Assembly: GCA_965204655.1 (NCBI GenBank)
Contig: OZ241998.1
Span: 2,232,001-2,296,000, forward strand
Origin: CATQHL01 sp965204655
GTDB lineage: Bacteria; Actinomycetota; Acidimicrobiia; Acidimicrobiales; CATQHL01
DNA length: 64,000 nt
Direction of reading: 5' to 3'
Of the stretch, positions 33,213 to 41,695 are shown one piece after another; positions within the stretch are counted from its first letter, which is position 1, and each line of letters begins with the position of its first letter. A program made the position numbers and the translations under genes. Under the pieces are notes generated by a model. It worked only from the letters and a program-made list of their open reading frames with translations, did not search any database and was not told where the DNA came from.

Positions 33213-35468
33213 TCAGTTGCCGTTGGCGTTCTCGGCGGTTGCCTCGGAAATGGCGCGCCAGAGCTTTTCTGGAGAGAGGGGCATGTCGATGTGTCTTACC
33301 CCTAGGTGACCTAGTGCGTCGATCACGGCGCTTTGAACCGCCGGGGTAGAGCCGATGGTGCCCGCCTCGCCTATTCCTTTGGCGCCTAGAGGGTTGAGCG
33401 GAGTGGGAGTGGTTGTGCGGTGGGTCTCGAAACTGGGGAACTCCGCAGTAGAGGGAATCAGGTAGTCGCCGAAGTTGGTGGTGCGGGGGACTGCTTCGTC
33501 GTCGTAAGCCACTTCCTCCCAGAGTGCCTGAGCAACGCCCTGGGCGATTCCCCCGTGCTGTTGCCCCTCCGCTAGCAGGGGATTGATTACGTTTCCGCAG
33601 TCATCCACACAGAGGTGGCGCACTAGTGTCACTCCGCCGGTTTCTGAGTCCACCTCCACCACCGCTACGTGTGTCCCGAAGGGAAAAGAGCGCGCTCCCT
33701 GGTCGAAGTCGCACTCGTCGGCTAGGGGCTCGTGGGCCAGCTCTGCTAACTCCGACCACGACAATGCCGAGGGCGGCGAGCCGGCGACGCCTACCCCCCG
33801 TCCTGGCATGGCCACTACGTCCTCCGGGTTGGCCTCAAGGTGCTCTGCTGCGATTTGCTTGGCTTTTTCTAGCACCGATGCCGCAGCCCGGTCCACGGCG
33901 CTGCCCCCAAGCTGCAGTGATCGGGAGCCGTATGTCCCGTTGCCCCGCGGCACTAAATCGGTGTCGGACTGGATGACATCAATCATCTCGTGCGGTATCC
34001 CTAGCTGCGCCGAGGCGATTTGCGAATAGGTAGTCACATGCCCTTGGCCGTGGGATGAGACCCCTGAAAGCACAGTAGCGCTGCCGTCGTCGTTGATCGT
34101 TACCGAGGCGTAGTCGAAACTGGGCCCGTTGCCGGTCACCTCTATGTAGTTCGCAACGCCGATGCCCAACAGGATGCGCTCACCGCGCTCCCGCCGCTCC
34201 GCCTGTTCTCTGCGCAATTCGTCGTAGTCAACTAGTTCCAGTGCACGTTCCATCGTGTTGGCGTAGTCGCCGGAGTCATAGACCGCCCCGGTAGCGGTTG
34301 TGTGGTTTGAAGAGTGGGCTTCTAGCAGGTTCCGCCGACGGATTTCCACTTGGTCGACGCCGACCTTGGCCGCAAGCAGATCCATCGCTCGCTCAATGAG
34401 GGCTGCGGCCTCAGGCCGCCCCGCCCCTCGCAAGGCTCCGACGGGCGTGGTATTGGTGATGACGCTGTCAGCGCTAAAGTCGACCTTAGAAATCTTGTAG
34501 GTGCCTGTGGCCATCATCTTGGTGTAGGTGGTAAGCCAGGCTCCGATTTTGGGATAGGCGCCGGTGTCGGCTTTGACTTGCACGCTCATTCCGGTGATGC
34601 TCCCGTTGGCGCGGGCTCCTAGCCGGATGCGTTGAATTTGCCCGCGTGCGTGCGCCATCGAGAGCATGTTCTCGGTGCGTGTCTCAACCCATCGCAAAGG
34701 CACACCTAGACGCATTGCCAGCGCGGCTGTGACCACTTGCTCGGAGTAGGTGTGACCTTTTGCGCCGAAACCGCCCCCGGTGGCCGGAACGACGACCCTC
34801 ACCTGCTCTTCGGAGAGCCCTAGACATTCCGCCAAGCCTGCACGCACGCCGAAAGGACACTGCGTGGGTACCCACAAATACAGCCTTCCGTCGGGAGCGG
34901 GCACGGCCAGAATACCGTTCGTTTCCATTGGGGCGGCAGCGATCTTTTGGTTGAGAACTTCAGCCTCAACCACCAACTCGGCTTCGGCTAAAGCGTCCGG
35001 GACTTCGAGCGGCTCGACACTCCAGATGACGTCTTCGCTTAGTCGGGGGTGATTAATCGCCGGGAGAGGTTCTATCTCCACGATTACTTGCTCGGCTAGG
35101 TCGGCGGCTTCGGCTGGCGTGTCAGCCACCACCACAGCCAAGGGGTCGCCTACGTAACCCACCGTGCCTTTTGCTAGTGGAGGCTGGGTGAAGTAGGAGG
35201 GGGCGGGCGCTCCAGCAGTGACATTCGGCAGAGAGAGATCTTCAGCCGTATACACTCCCTCCCCGCCTGAGATTGAAACAATCTTGCCGTGCGGAACGTC
35301 GGAGCGCACGAAGGCCGCGCTGAGAATTTTCTGCCCGTCCATGCCTTCAATCTCCAGGTCCTCGACGCGAAGATCTGCTATGTAGGGACGGCTGCCCGTT
35401 AACAGGGCGGCGTCTTCCCGCCGCAACACCGCGTTGCCGAGGATTGACCCTCCCCTTGATTGTGTCAT
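33213..35468 (-). CDS. Molybdenum hydroxylase large subunit (xanthine dehydrogenase family), copy 1
   Basis: Molybdopterin-binding catalytic subunit, about 751 aa from ATG 35468 (GGGAGG upstream). Motifs in order: REDAALLTG, ATGGGFGAKGHTYSE, VGALRGAGRPEAAALIERAMD, SSHGQGHVTTYSQIA, and the active-site glutamate in GAKGIGEAGTIGS. The RGAGR loop excludes a form I CO dehydrogenase, which has AYRCSFR. No small or medium subunit gene is adjacent, so it must borrow 2Fe-2S and FAD partners, probably those at 47.7 and 44.4 kb in the divergent block. It probably hydroxylates an N-heterocycle or aldehyde. Confidence 0.9.
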   Translation of the reverse strand: MTQSRGGSILGNAVLRREDAALLTGSRPYIADLRVEDLEIEGMDGQKILSAAFVRSDVPHGKIVSISGGEGVYTAEDLSLPNVTAGAPAPSYFTQPPLAKGTVGYVGDPLAVVVADTPAEAADLAEQVIVEIEPLPAINHPRLSEDVIWSVEPLEVPDALAEAELVVEAEVLNQKIAAAPMETNGILAVPAPDGRLYLWVPTQCPFGVRAGLAECLGLSEEQVRVVVPATGGGFGAKGHTYSEQVVTAALAMRLGVPLRWVETRTENMLSMAHARGQIQRIRLGARANGSITGMSVQVKADTGAYPKIGAWLTTYTKMMATGTYKISKVDFSADSVITNTTPVGALRGAGRPEAAALIERAMDLLAAKVGVDQVEIRRRNLLEAHSSNHTTATGAVYDSGDYANTMERALELVDYDELRREQAERRERGERILLGIGVANYIEVTGNGPSFDYASVTINDDGSATVLSGVSSHGQGHVTTYSQIASAQLGIPHEMIDVIQSDTDLVPRGNGTYGSRSLQLGGSAVDRAAASVLEKAKQIAAEHLEANPEDVVAMPGRGVGVAGSPPSALSWSELAELAHEPLADECDFDQGARSFPFGTHVAVVEVDSETGGVTLVRHLCVDDCGNVINPLLAEGQQHGGIAQGVAQALWEEVAYDDEAVPRTTNFGDYLIPSTAEFPSFETHRTTTPTPLNPLGAKGIGEAGTIGSTPAVQSAVIDALGHLGVRHIDMPLSPEKLWRAISEATAENANGN

Positions 35469-35564
35469 CGTTGCCTCCCAGGTCTTGTCAAGATGACCAC
35501 TTTGCCAAAGATGGACGCCGGGCAACGCTTAGCAGAAGCGCGGCGCCCGGCGGCCGGTGAAGAA

Positions 35565-36926
35565 CTATGCGGAGGGAGCGTAGGCAGTCAACTCGAGGAT
35601 GACGTGCGCTCCAGGCACCTGCAGCGGGCCTCCTATGCGCATGGTCGTGGAGGCGGGCTTGCCGTCTGGGAAGTGGCGAGCCCACTCGTTGATGGAGACC
35701 TGGAAATCGGCAAAGTCGGCGTGGTAGCACTGCCGCTTGCATATGTTCTCCACCGACGTGCCGGACGCTTCGCATATGGCTGAGACGTTCTTGAGGATGT
35801 ACTCCATCTCCATCTGAGGCGGAAGTCCGTAGTGAGGGAAGCCCGGGTTGCGCTGAACCTCGGCGGGCAACATCCCGCGCTCATCCGAAGTGGTGACGGT
35901 GCTGAAGAACACGTAATCGCCCGCCTTGACGGCCTGAGGCTCGTGCCAGGGCGGCTGGACGGCGTCGGAGGTTTCGATGGTCTCCTTAGAGATTGAAGCG
36001 TCGTCGGCCAGCAACTTCATGGCTATCTCGATGCGGGATCCCATGCCGCCAAGCCCCATGTATGGGATGACCACGCGCGCGGGCGGGTTCTCCGGGAACC
36101 ACTGCTTCCACACCCTCTCCATTCCGGCGAAGTCGTTAGGAGAAGACAGGTAGACGGTGGCCTTCACGCAATTCTGCAGAGAAGACGCCCCGGCTGCTGC
36201 GGCTATCTTTTCTAGCTTGGCGAGCGTGTAGTCGGTCTGACGCTCAATCGGGGATTCGTACCAGAGGTACTCGTTGACACGGGCTTCAGGTGCAAGCGCG
36301 CTGGGTTCCCCCATACGCCATTCCTGCCCCCAGTCACCTGTCCAGTCGACGGGAATCTCTCCGGCGCAGAAGATCCAGTCGCCGCGCCGAATGGCTGGAG
36401 AGTAGCCGGCCAAGGGAGACGGCACACCGTCGGGCACTTCGTAGCCCACGCTGCCTCCGCCTGCGATGGCCAGAAGGTCGACTTCGATAAGCGAATCTGC
36501 AACCAGCAGTTCTCTAACCCCCATCCCTGTTGAGGCTGGGCGGGGCGGTTTTACGTAGAGGTTGCGGGTGCGGAGGTAAGGGGTGATGTTGATCCTTGGC
36601 CAAGTGTTTCCCGCTGCGAACTCTTCCATCGTCGGGTAGTCGGATACAAACCACTGCCAGATGCGCACAAGGTCGGTAGAGATGTCGCAGCCCGCCTTCG
36701 CCAGCGTGGACGTTAGGTTGTCTAAGATGACTTTGGACTGCAGCTCCAGGTGGTTGTCGAGGTAGGGATTGCAGTCTCCTCCACCCCCCTCGGGGGTTAT
36801 CCCCGTCTTGAAATCGGTGGCCAACTGTCCAGACAGGAAGACCCAGTCTCCCGCCCTGACCGCAGGCGTATAGGGCATAAGGGGCTTGGGTTCGCCGCCC
36901 CAGATGTATTGGAGGTCACTTGCCAT
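35565..36926 (-). CDS. Triple RidA/YjgF-like fusion protein
   Basis: 453 aa made of three consecutive RidA-like domains (about residues 1-157, 165-310 and 325-453), each with the family pattern AVRAGDWVFLSGQ / AIRRGDWIFCAGE / AVKAGDYVFFSTV and a C-terminal strand (IEVDLLAIA, IEIAMKLLA, ILELTAYA). RidA proteins are normally about 130 aa and trimeric; they hydrolyse enamine/imine intermediates. The catalytic arginine, in the PAR motif before the last strand, is kept only in the middle domain (Arg284). Domains 1 and 3 have PAS (Ser132, Ser426). AGAGGAG precedes the ATG. Sits between a molybdenum hydroxylase and an isochorismatase-like gene, which suggests an imine or enamine intermediate in the pathway. 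Confidence 0.85.
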   Translation of the reverse strand: MASDLQYIWGGEPKPLMPYTPAVRAGDWVFLSGQLATDFKTGITPEGGGGDCNPYLDNHLELQSKVILDNLTSTLAKAGCDISTDLVRIWQWFVSDYPTMEEFAAGNTWPRINITPYLRTRNLYVKPPRPASTGMGVRELLVADSLIEVDLLAIAGGGSVGYEVPDGVPSPLAGYSPAIRRGDWIFCAGEIPVDWTGDWGQEWRMGEPSALAPEARVNEYLWYESPIERQTDYTLAKLEKIAAAAGASSLQNCVKATVYLSSPNDFAGMERVWKQWFPENPPARVVIPYMGLGGMGSRIEIAMKLLADDASISKETIETSDAVQPPWHEPQAVKAGDYVFFSTVTTSDERGMLPAEVQRNPGFPHYGLPPQMEMEYILKNVSAICEASGTSVENICKRQCYHADFADFQVSINEWARHFPDGKPASTTMRIGGPLQVPGAHVILELTAYAPSA

Positions 36927-37046
36927 TAGTTCTCCTCTTAGCTCTTGTTGATCAAATGTTCTGTTTCGTGCTCATCGGTTGGGGCGGTGCTTAGCTGCGG
37001 CCGGAGCAAAGACTGACCGGCCGCAACAAAGCAGATTGCGCCTTCG

Positions 37047-37850
37047 CTAGGCGGCTTCGGCGTCTAGCAGGCCGCAGCTTTCGATGATCTCGGTGACTCC
37101 TCCGAATCCTTCCGGAAGTGCGGTGCTCTTGCGGGCGTACCACTCCCTGACGAGAGCGGGGGCGTCCACAACCAGACCGAGGTGCAGCGAGATGACCCGC
37201 AGAGCAGCGTGCTCCACTTCTTCGGAGTATCCGGCCACGATGTCGCGCGGCACGATCACCCTGAAGTCCAGATTGGCGGCGTCAAAGGCCGAAGAAAGCA
37301 CGCAGGCGTCCGTGTAGGTGCCGGTCAGCACCAGATTCTGCACGTTGAGCTGCCTGAGCAGGAATTCAAGGTCGGTGGGGTAGAAGGCTGAAAGGCGCTT
37401 CTTCGTACGGACGTAGTAGTCGCCTTCTTCTTCTTCCACGAGTATGTCCAGCCACTTGGTGCCTTCCCAGGAGTGCTGGTCCATAAGGGAATTGGGGGGG
37501 AGGTAGAGCTCGTACAGCGCCCGCCAGTTGGCCATGCGGTTGGCATGGCGGGAGTGCAGATCGTCGATCCCTCCATAGCGCTGCCAGTGCTGCACGTGGA
37601 TGATCGGAATGCCGATGCTCCTGCAGGCGGCGTGGAACATGTTGTGGGCTGGGATGCGCCAGCGGGCGCGAGGCGCCGGGCAGGTCAGTTCCTCCTCCGG
37701 GCCGACATGGCCGCGGTGCATGTCTATGCAGGCCACGGCAGTGCGATCTGGGTCGAGCCACTGGTCGAAAACGTTGGAGGAGTTGCTTGTGCCTGACGGC
37801 AGGATTCGCTTCTCCTTGTCTTCGAGGTAGCAGTACATCTCGGTGTGCAC
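37047..37850 (-). CDS. Isochorismatase-family cysteine amidohydrolase
   Basis: 267 aa from GTG 37850, chosen because AAAGGAGG lies 7 bases upstream; ATG 37886 would put that ribosome binding site inside the gene. Catalytic triad candidates are Asp43 (ACIDMHRGH), Lys150/151 (RTKKRLSAF) and Cys183 (GTYTDACVLSSA). The family includes N-carbamoylsarcosine amidase, biuret hydrolase and the ureidoacrylate amidohydrolase RutB. A RutB-type neighbour of a RidA-type protein (compare RutB-RutC in the pyrimidine pathway) is suggestive but not proof of pyrimidine use. Confidence 0.88.
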   Translation of the reverse strand: MHTEMYCYLEDKEKRILPSGTSNSSNVFDQWLDPDRTAVACIDMHRGHVGPEEELTCPAPRARWRIPAHNMFHAACRSIGIPIIHVQHWQRYGGIDDLHSRHANRMANWRALYELYLPPNSLMDQHSWEGTKWLDILVEEEEGDYYVRTKKRLSAFYPTDLEFLLRQLNVQNLVLTGTYTDACVLSSAFDAANLDFRVIVPRDIVAGYSEEVEHAALRVISLHLGLVVDAPALVREWYARKSTALPEGFGGVTEIIESCGLLDAEAA

Positions 37851-37936
37851 GGGTGTTCCTCCTTTAGGTGGGATTGAGTTTTGCATACCTTACAGGCGAA
37901 TCCGCTAAAGGGGAGGCCGAATCCGCCAAAGAGCCA

Positions 37937-37980
37937 AAGAGGGGGCGCTCAGCAGCGGTTGCCGCGGAGCGCCCCCTCTT
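37937..37980 (-). terminator. Strong hairpin after the BMP lipoprotein gene
   Basis: 14-bp perfect arms (37937-37950 and 37967-37980, containing AGGGGGCGCTC) with a 16-nt loop that itself can form GCGG-TTG-CCGC. It lies between the BMP lipoprotein gene and the isochorismatase-like gene. Only short T stretches follow, so it may attenuate rather than stop transcription. Confidence 0.8.
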
Positions 37981-38008
37981 GAGGCCAAATTAGACGGAAG
38001 CCCGCCTG

Positions 38009-39148
38009 TTAGCAGCCGATGCTCTCCAGGTCGATCTTTCCGCCTAGACCTTGCTCCAAACCTATGGGGTTAGGACCGGAGGTCTCGTCTGGGATCGTGA
38101 TTTCGCCGTTGCGGACTCGCTCAATAAAGTCGTCGAGGGTGGCCCTTTGATCGGCGGTCAAGACATCCTCGTCTTCGTAGAGCGGGGCGATTCCGATGCC
38201 CGGGGTGTTGACGGCAGTGAAGTCGTGGAAGGAAGCCGGTTCGATCTCACCTCTAAGGCCGCGCAGGATCATCTCTCGGGAAACGTCCTTGAGCCCGTGG
38301 ATGTTTGACGTGAGAACCACGTTGGGTTTGAGGTCGTTGCTGTCGTAGTAGGCGGGTATCACCCAGACTTGGCTGTCCGCCTCATCAGCGGCGTCCATCA
38401 TCCCGACCACGGCCTGGTCAGCTGCCGACATTATCACATCCACGCCGGAGGCGATGAGGCTCTCTGCCGCTGTCTTGGCGAGGGCGGTGTCGTCCCAGGT
38501 TTCGATGTACTGCTGCGTGAACTCGATGTCGGGATTGACGCAGCGAGCTCCGAGGTGGAAAGACTCCGGCTGGCGTGTAAGGGCAGGGAACGCGAAGCCG
38601 TTAAGAGCGCCGATTTTTCCGGTCTCGGTGACCAAGGCGGCGAGTATGCCAGAGAAGAAGTTAGAGTGGTGCTGAGCCATGTCGATGTAGCAGAGGTTGT
38701 CGGGCTGCGCGGCGGCCATATCTTCGTTCGGCTGAATTGGAGCGTCGCAGACCTGGACGTTCGGATATGCCTCCGCTACTTTCACGGCGACTTCTCCCAT
38801 CGCACCGTGTGCAATGAGGATCAAGTCGTATCCTTCGGCTGCGAAACTCATGGACTGTTGTTCATAGTCCTCATTCGTATACATGAAATCTACGCTTTCC
38901 ACGGTGACGTTGGGAGCAATTTCCATAGCTTCCACTGCTCCGTCCCACCAAGCGTTGGCCCAACTCTTATCGTTGCCAGCGCCCGGGTATAGGAGCGCCA
39001 CGCGGTATGGCGCCTCTGGCGCTTCTGTGGTTGGGGTGGGCGCCTCCGTAGTTGTAGTGGTGCTGTCGTCGCTGCTGCCGCAGGCGGCGGCAAGCAAAGC
39101 TGTACAAAAGCAGAGTCCAAGAATTTTGACCGCGGTGCGTCGGTTCAT
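38009..39148 (-). CDS. BMP-family ABC importer substrate-binding lipoprotein
   Basis: About 379 aa from the ATG preceded by AAGGAG and a run of A; the frame is shown open to TTG 39220. Signal peptide with lipobox LLAAACGSSD, then the linker TTTTTEAPTPTTEAP typical of this bacterial group. The mature domain starts PYRVALLYPGAGNDKSW and matches Bmp/PnrA/YufN proteins (FAAEGYDLILIAHGAM, SGVDVIMSAADQAVVGMM), which bind purine or other nucleosides in characterised members. Followed by the strong hairpin above. Confidence 0.9.
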   Translation of the reverse strand: MNRRTAVKILGLCFCTALLAAACGSSDDSTTTTTEAPTPTTEAPEAPYRVALLYPGAGNDKSWANAWWDGAVEAMEIAPNVTVESVDFMYTNEDYEQQSMSFAAEGYDLILIAHGAMGEVAVKVAEAYPNVQVCDAPIQPNEDMAAAQPDNLCYIDMAQHHSNFFSGILAALVTETGKIGALNGFAFPALTRQPESFHLGARCVNPDIEFTQQYIETWDDTALAKTAAESLIASGVDVIMSAADQAVVGMMDAADEADSQVWVIPAYYDSNDLKPNVVLTSNIHGLKDVSREMILRGLRGEIEPASFHDFTAVNTPGIGIAPLYEDEDVLTADQRATLDDFIERVRNGEITIPDETSGPNPIGLEQGLGGKIDLESIGC

Positions 39149-39306
39149 TTTTTTTCTCCTTGTTTGTTGGTTGACTTGGCTAACTAGATGTTGTTCTTTA
39201 CTGGAGAACTCCGCATCCAATTTACCCCAAGGTCAAGAAAGTCTACAGGAACTTTAGAATTGGAGACTGCGCATGGGCAAAGAATTTGCCGAGTCGTATC
39301 TGATGT

Positions 39307-40233
39307 TCAGGTCTTGCCGTAAGTGGGTTCGCGCCACGGGATGCCGACAGCTGCCGGGTAACGGGCGCCGCGTGAAACCAGCACGGCGATGATTGTTACG
39401 ATATAGGGGAGAGCCGACCAGAAGGCGGTGGGCACAGGATCGAGGAAGGCGATTTGTTGGGCGGCGGGCTTCAATGCTTGAGCGAAGCCGAACAGCAAAG
39501 AGACGGCCAGCGCGCCGAATGGGTTCCAGCGTACAACCACTACTACGCCTAGGGCGATGTATCCCCTGCCTCCTATATTTTCCGTGGAAAAGCTCCCCGC
39601 AAAAGACGCCACGAGCGTGGCTCCCCCGAGGGCGACCAGCATGTTTCCCCCTATGACGGCCGAATAGCGCAGTCGCCATACGTTCAGACCAGCTGAGGAC
39701 GCCGCATGGGGCTGTTCCCCGACTGCTCGAATATGCAGTCCCCACCAGGTGCGTCGCAGGAGGTAGTAGACGACGCCCACCAACAGCAGCGAGATCCAGA
39801 AAAGTGGGTCTTGCTCTATGACCTCCCCAACGACGGGGATTCGTCCTAGCAGTGGGACATTCCAGGAAGGGAGGGTAGAGGCTAATCTTCCGCCGATCAG
39901 TTGGGCGTTTAGGGTTCCCGTGATACCGATGGCGAGGATAGTGAAGAGCAGCCCGGTGACGATTTGGTCGGTGCCGCGACGCACGTACAGCGCCGAGAGA
40001 ATGACTCCCGATATGACTCCCGCTAAGGCGCTGGCGAGTAAAGCGAGCACAAGGTTATTGTGATAAATGTCGATGGTGGTAAAGACTGCAGAGCCGAAGA
40101 GCATCGTGCCTTCGATGCCGACATTTAGAATCCCAGCCTGCTCGCTGATTATTTCGCCCAGCGCCGCCAACAGGATGGGCACCATTAGCCCTAGTCCGGA
40201 AGCGAAAAGGGCGATGGTGACGTCTCTGCTCAT
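39307..40233 (-). CDS. BMP/nucleoside-type ABC importer permease (NupQ-like)
   Basis: 308 aa. Typical of the second permease of this transporter family: LGEIISEQAGILNVGIEGTML, LYVRRGTDQIVTGLLFTILA, GLHIRAVGEQPHAASSAGLNVWRLRY (ATPase-docking loop) and GRGYIALGVVVVVRWNPFGA. ATGA overlap with the permease gene upstream. Confidence 0.92.
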   Translation of the reverse strand: MSRDVTIALFASGLGLMVPILLAALGEIISEQAGILNVGIEGTMLFGSAVFTTIDIYHNNLVLALLASALAGVISGVILSALYVRRGTDQIVTGLLFTILAIGITGTLNAQLIGGRLASTLPSWNVPLLGRIPVVGEVIEQDPLFWISLLLVGVVYYLLRRTWWGLHIRAVGEQPHAASSAGLNVWRLRYSAVIGGNMLVALGGATLVASFAGSFSTENIGGRGYIALGVVVVVRWNPFGALAVSLLFGFAQALKPAAQQIAFLDPVPTAFWSALPYIVTIIAVLVSRGARYPAAVGIPWREPTYGKT

Positions 40234-41441
40234 TGGCTTTCTTGAGCCTGGGATGCCCGGGACTGAATGATCCCCGTGACCAGTAGGAGAATCAGGAATG
40301 TTGCGATCAGGACGTCGCCCAGCGAGGTAGATACTCCGGCCTCAGCCAAAAGGCTGTTGCTCCCCACCTCAAGGGCTGAGAAAAGGAAAGCGGCAGGGAG
40401 GATGGCAAGGGGGTTTAGCCTGGCCAGCAGAGCCACGGCGATTCCTATATAGCCGTAGTTGTTCCCTGCGAAAGTTTCGGCCAACCTATAGTTCAGAATC
40501 ACCTGAATTGCTATGGCCCCGGCCAGGCCCGCAGCGAAGCCTGCGGTGGCAAAAGATGAGACTGTGACCTTGCGGGTCTTTACACCTGCAAGACTTGAGG
40601 CCTGCGGGTTCGATCCGATTGCCCTTATTGAGAAGCCCAGGGAAGTGCGGGTGAGCATCAGCCAGGCGAGCAGAATTGCCCCAAGCGCAATGAAGACGCC
40701 TATGTCTACATGTGCAGTTGTCCAGAAGACGGGGAAGCGGGCGTTTTCGTGGATTTTCTCGGTGTTTTGTTGTGTATAAATGTCTGAAAACACAACATTT
40801 ACCACGTGGGAAGTTGCCCAAAAGGCAACGAAGTTCAGCATTAGTGACGTAACGATCTCGCTGATGTCCAAGTACGCCTTGAGCAGTCCGGGAATGAGCC
40901 CCCACACTGTCCCCCCCAGCGCTCCGCCAAGGATCATAATCAGCACGAACAGGCCGGGCGGAATACTCTCGGGGAGCGTCAACCCCAAGGTGACAGATGC
41001 GATGGCTCCTGCGGCCATCTGCCCCTCCCCGCCGATGTTCCACAGGCGGGCGGTGAAAGGGATTGCGGCGGCCAGTCCAGTCAGCATCAGAATGCTGGCT
41101 GCCATGATCGTTTTCCCCAGCACCAACTGCCTAGTGACCGAGTTCTCGACAATTGCCCGGGCGACCGTTACAGGGTTGGCTCCGAAGGCTGCGACTATGG
41201 CAGACATGATCGCCAACGTTAAAAGGATGGCGGTTAGCAACCTAGATCGTCTGAAGAAGCCAACTAGCTGCGATAAACCCTCAGAAATAGGACTTTGGGG
41301 GGAGCGGCTGGACGACCTTTGGGTGTTGTCTCCGTCTTTATCCTCTATCCGGGTGCAAGTATCGTTGGAACCTCCGGCCGCTGATGTTTCTAGAGGCGTG
41401 GTTTCCTCGTTCAAGTTCTCCCTCTCGTTAAGTTGAAACAC
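40230..41441 (-). CDS. BMP/nucleoside-type ABC importer permease (NupP-like)
   Basis: Up to 403 aa. The membrane part begins near residue 67 (LLTAILLTLAIMSAIVAAFG). Family segments: GLAAAIPFTARLWNIGGEGQM, LTRTSLGFSIRAIGSNPQASSLAGVK and GNNYGYIGIAVALLARLNPLA. GTG 41441 lies only a base or two after a possible -10 element, so a start at TTG 41414, with GAGAGG six bases upstream, may be the real one. It is the first gene of the minus catabolic block. Confidence 0.88.
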   Translation of the reverse strand: MFQLNERENLNEETTPLETSAAGGSNDTCTRIEDKDGDNTQRSSSRSPQSPISEGLSQLVGFFRRSRLLTAILLTLAIMSAIVAAFGANPVTVARAIVENSVTRQLVLGKTIMAASILMLTGLAAAIPFTARLWNIGGEGQMAAGAIASVTLGLTLPESIPPGLFVLIMILGGALGGTVWGLIPGLLKAYLDISEIVTSLMLNFVAFWATSHVVNVVFSDIYTQQNTEKIHENARFPVFWTTAHVDIGVFIALGAILLAWLMLTRTSLGFSIRAIGSNPQASSLAGVKTRKVTVSSFATAGFAAGLAGAIAIQVILNYRLAETFAGNNYGYIGIAVALLARLNPLAILPAAFLFSALEVGSNSLLAEAGVSTSLGDVLIATFLILLLVTGIIQSRASQAQESQ

Positions 41442-41695
41442 TTTATACGGGCGGAGTGCTGTTTGGTGCTATAGGGGCGCCAACGGAGCGGATTGCCGAG
41501 TTCCTCAACAACTCGGCTCAAGAGTTTGTCCGCACCCCGAATGCAGAATGACCAAGACGCGGGCAAGACCGCCGAAGCAGGCTGGTCAACAACTAGCTAG
41601 CATTCTTAGGCAAATGGGCAGTCGGCTGTCTCCTTAAATCGTCTACGCACCAGTTCTCAAATTCACCTACTCGCTAACTCAGCAAAGGAGATCCG
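41442..41695. promoter_or_regulatory. Divergent control region of the catabolic island
   Basis: 254 bp between the two catabolic blocks. It holds a minus-strand -10-like TATAAA (41447-41442) without a clear -35, a dyad at 41495-41517, and AAAGGAG just before the SDR start. No ORF is convincing. Confidence 0.5.
41495..41517. promoter_or_regulatory. Perfect dyad, candidate operator
   Basis: GCCGAGTT, 7-nt spacer, AACTCGGC: 8-bp perfect inverted arms about 50-75 bp upstream of the minus block and 180 bp upstream of the SDR gene. The shape suits a homodimeric repressor. Confidence 0.5.

Noticed and set aside
36926..37047. A complete Rut-type uracil operon
   Set aside because: Isochorismatase-like and RidA-like proteins are present, but no RutA flavin monooxygenase, RutD, RutE or RutG was found.
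37851..37886. ATG 37886 as start of the isochorismatase-like gene
   Set aside because: AAAGGAGG is inside that extension and correctly spaced for GTG 37850.
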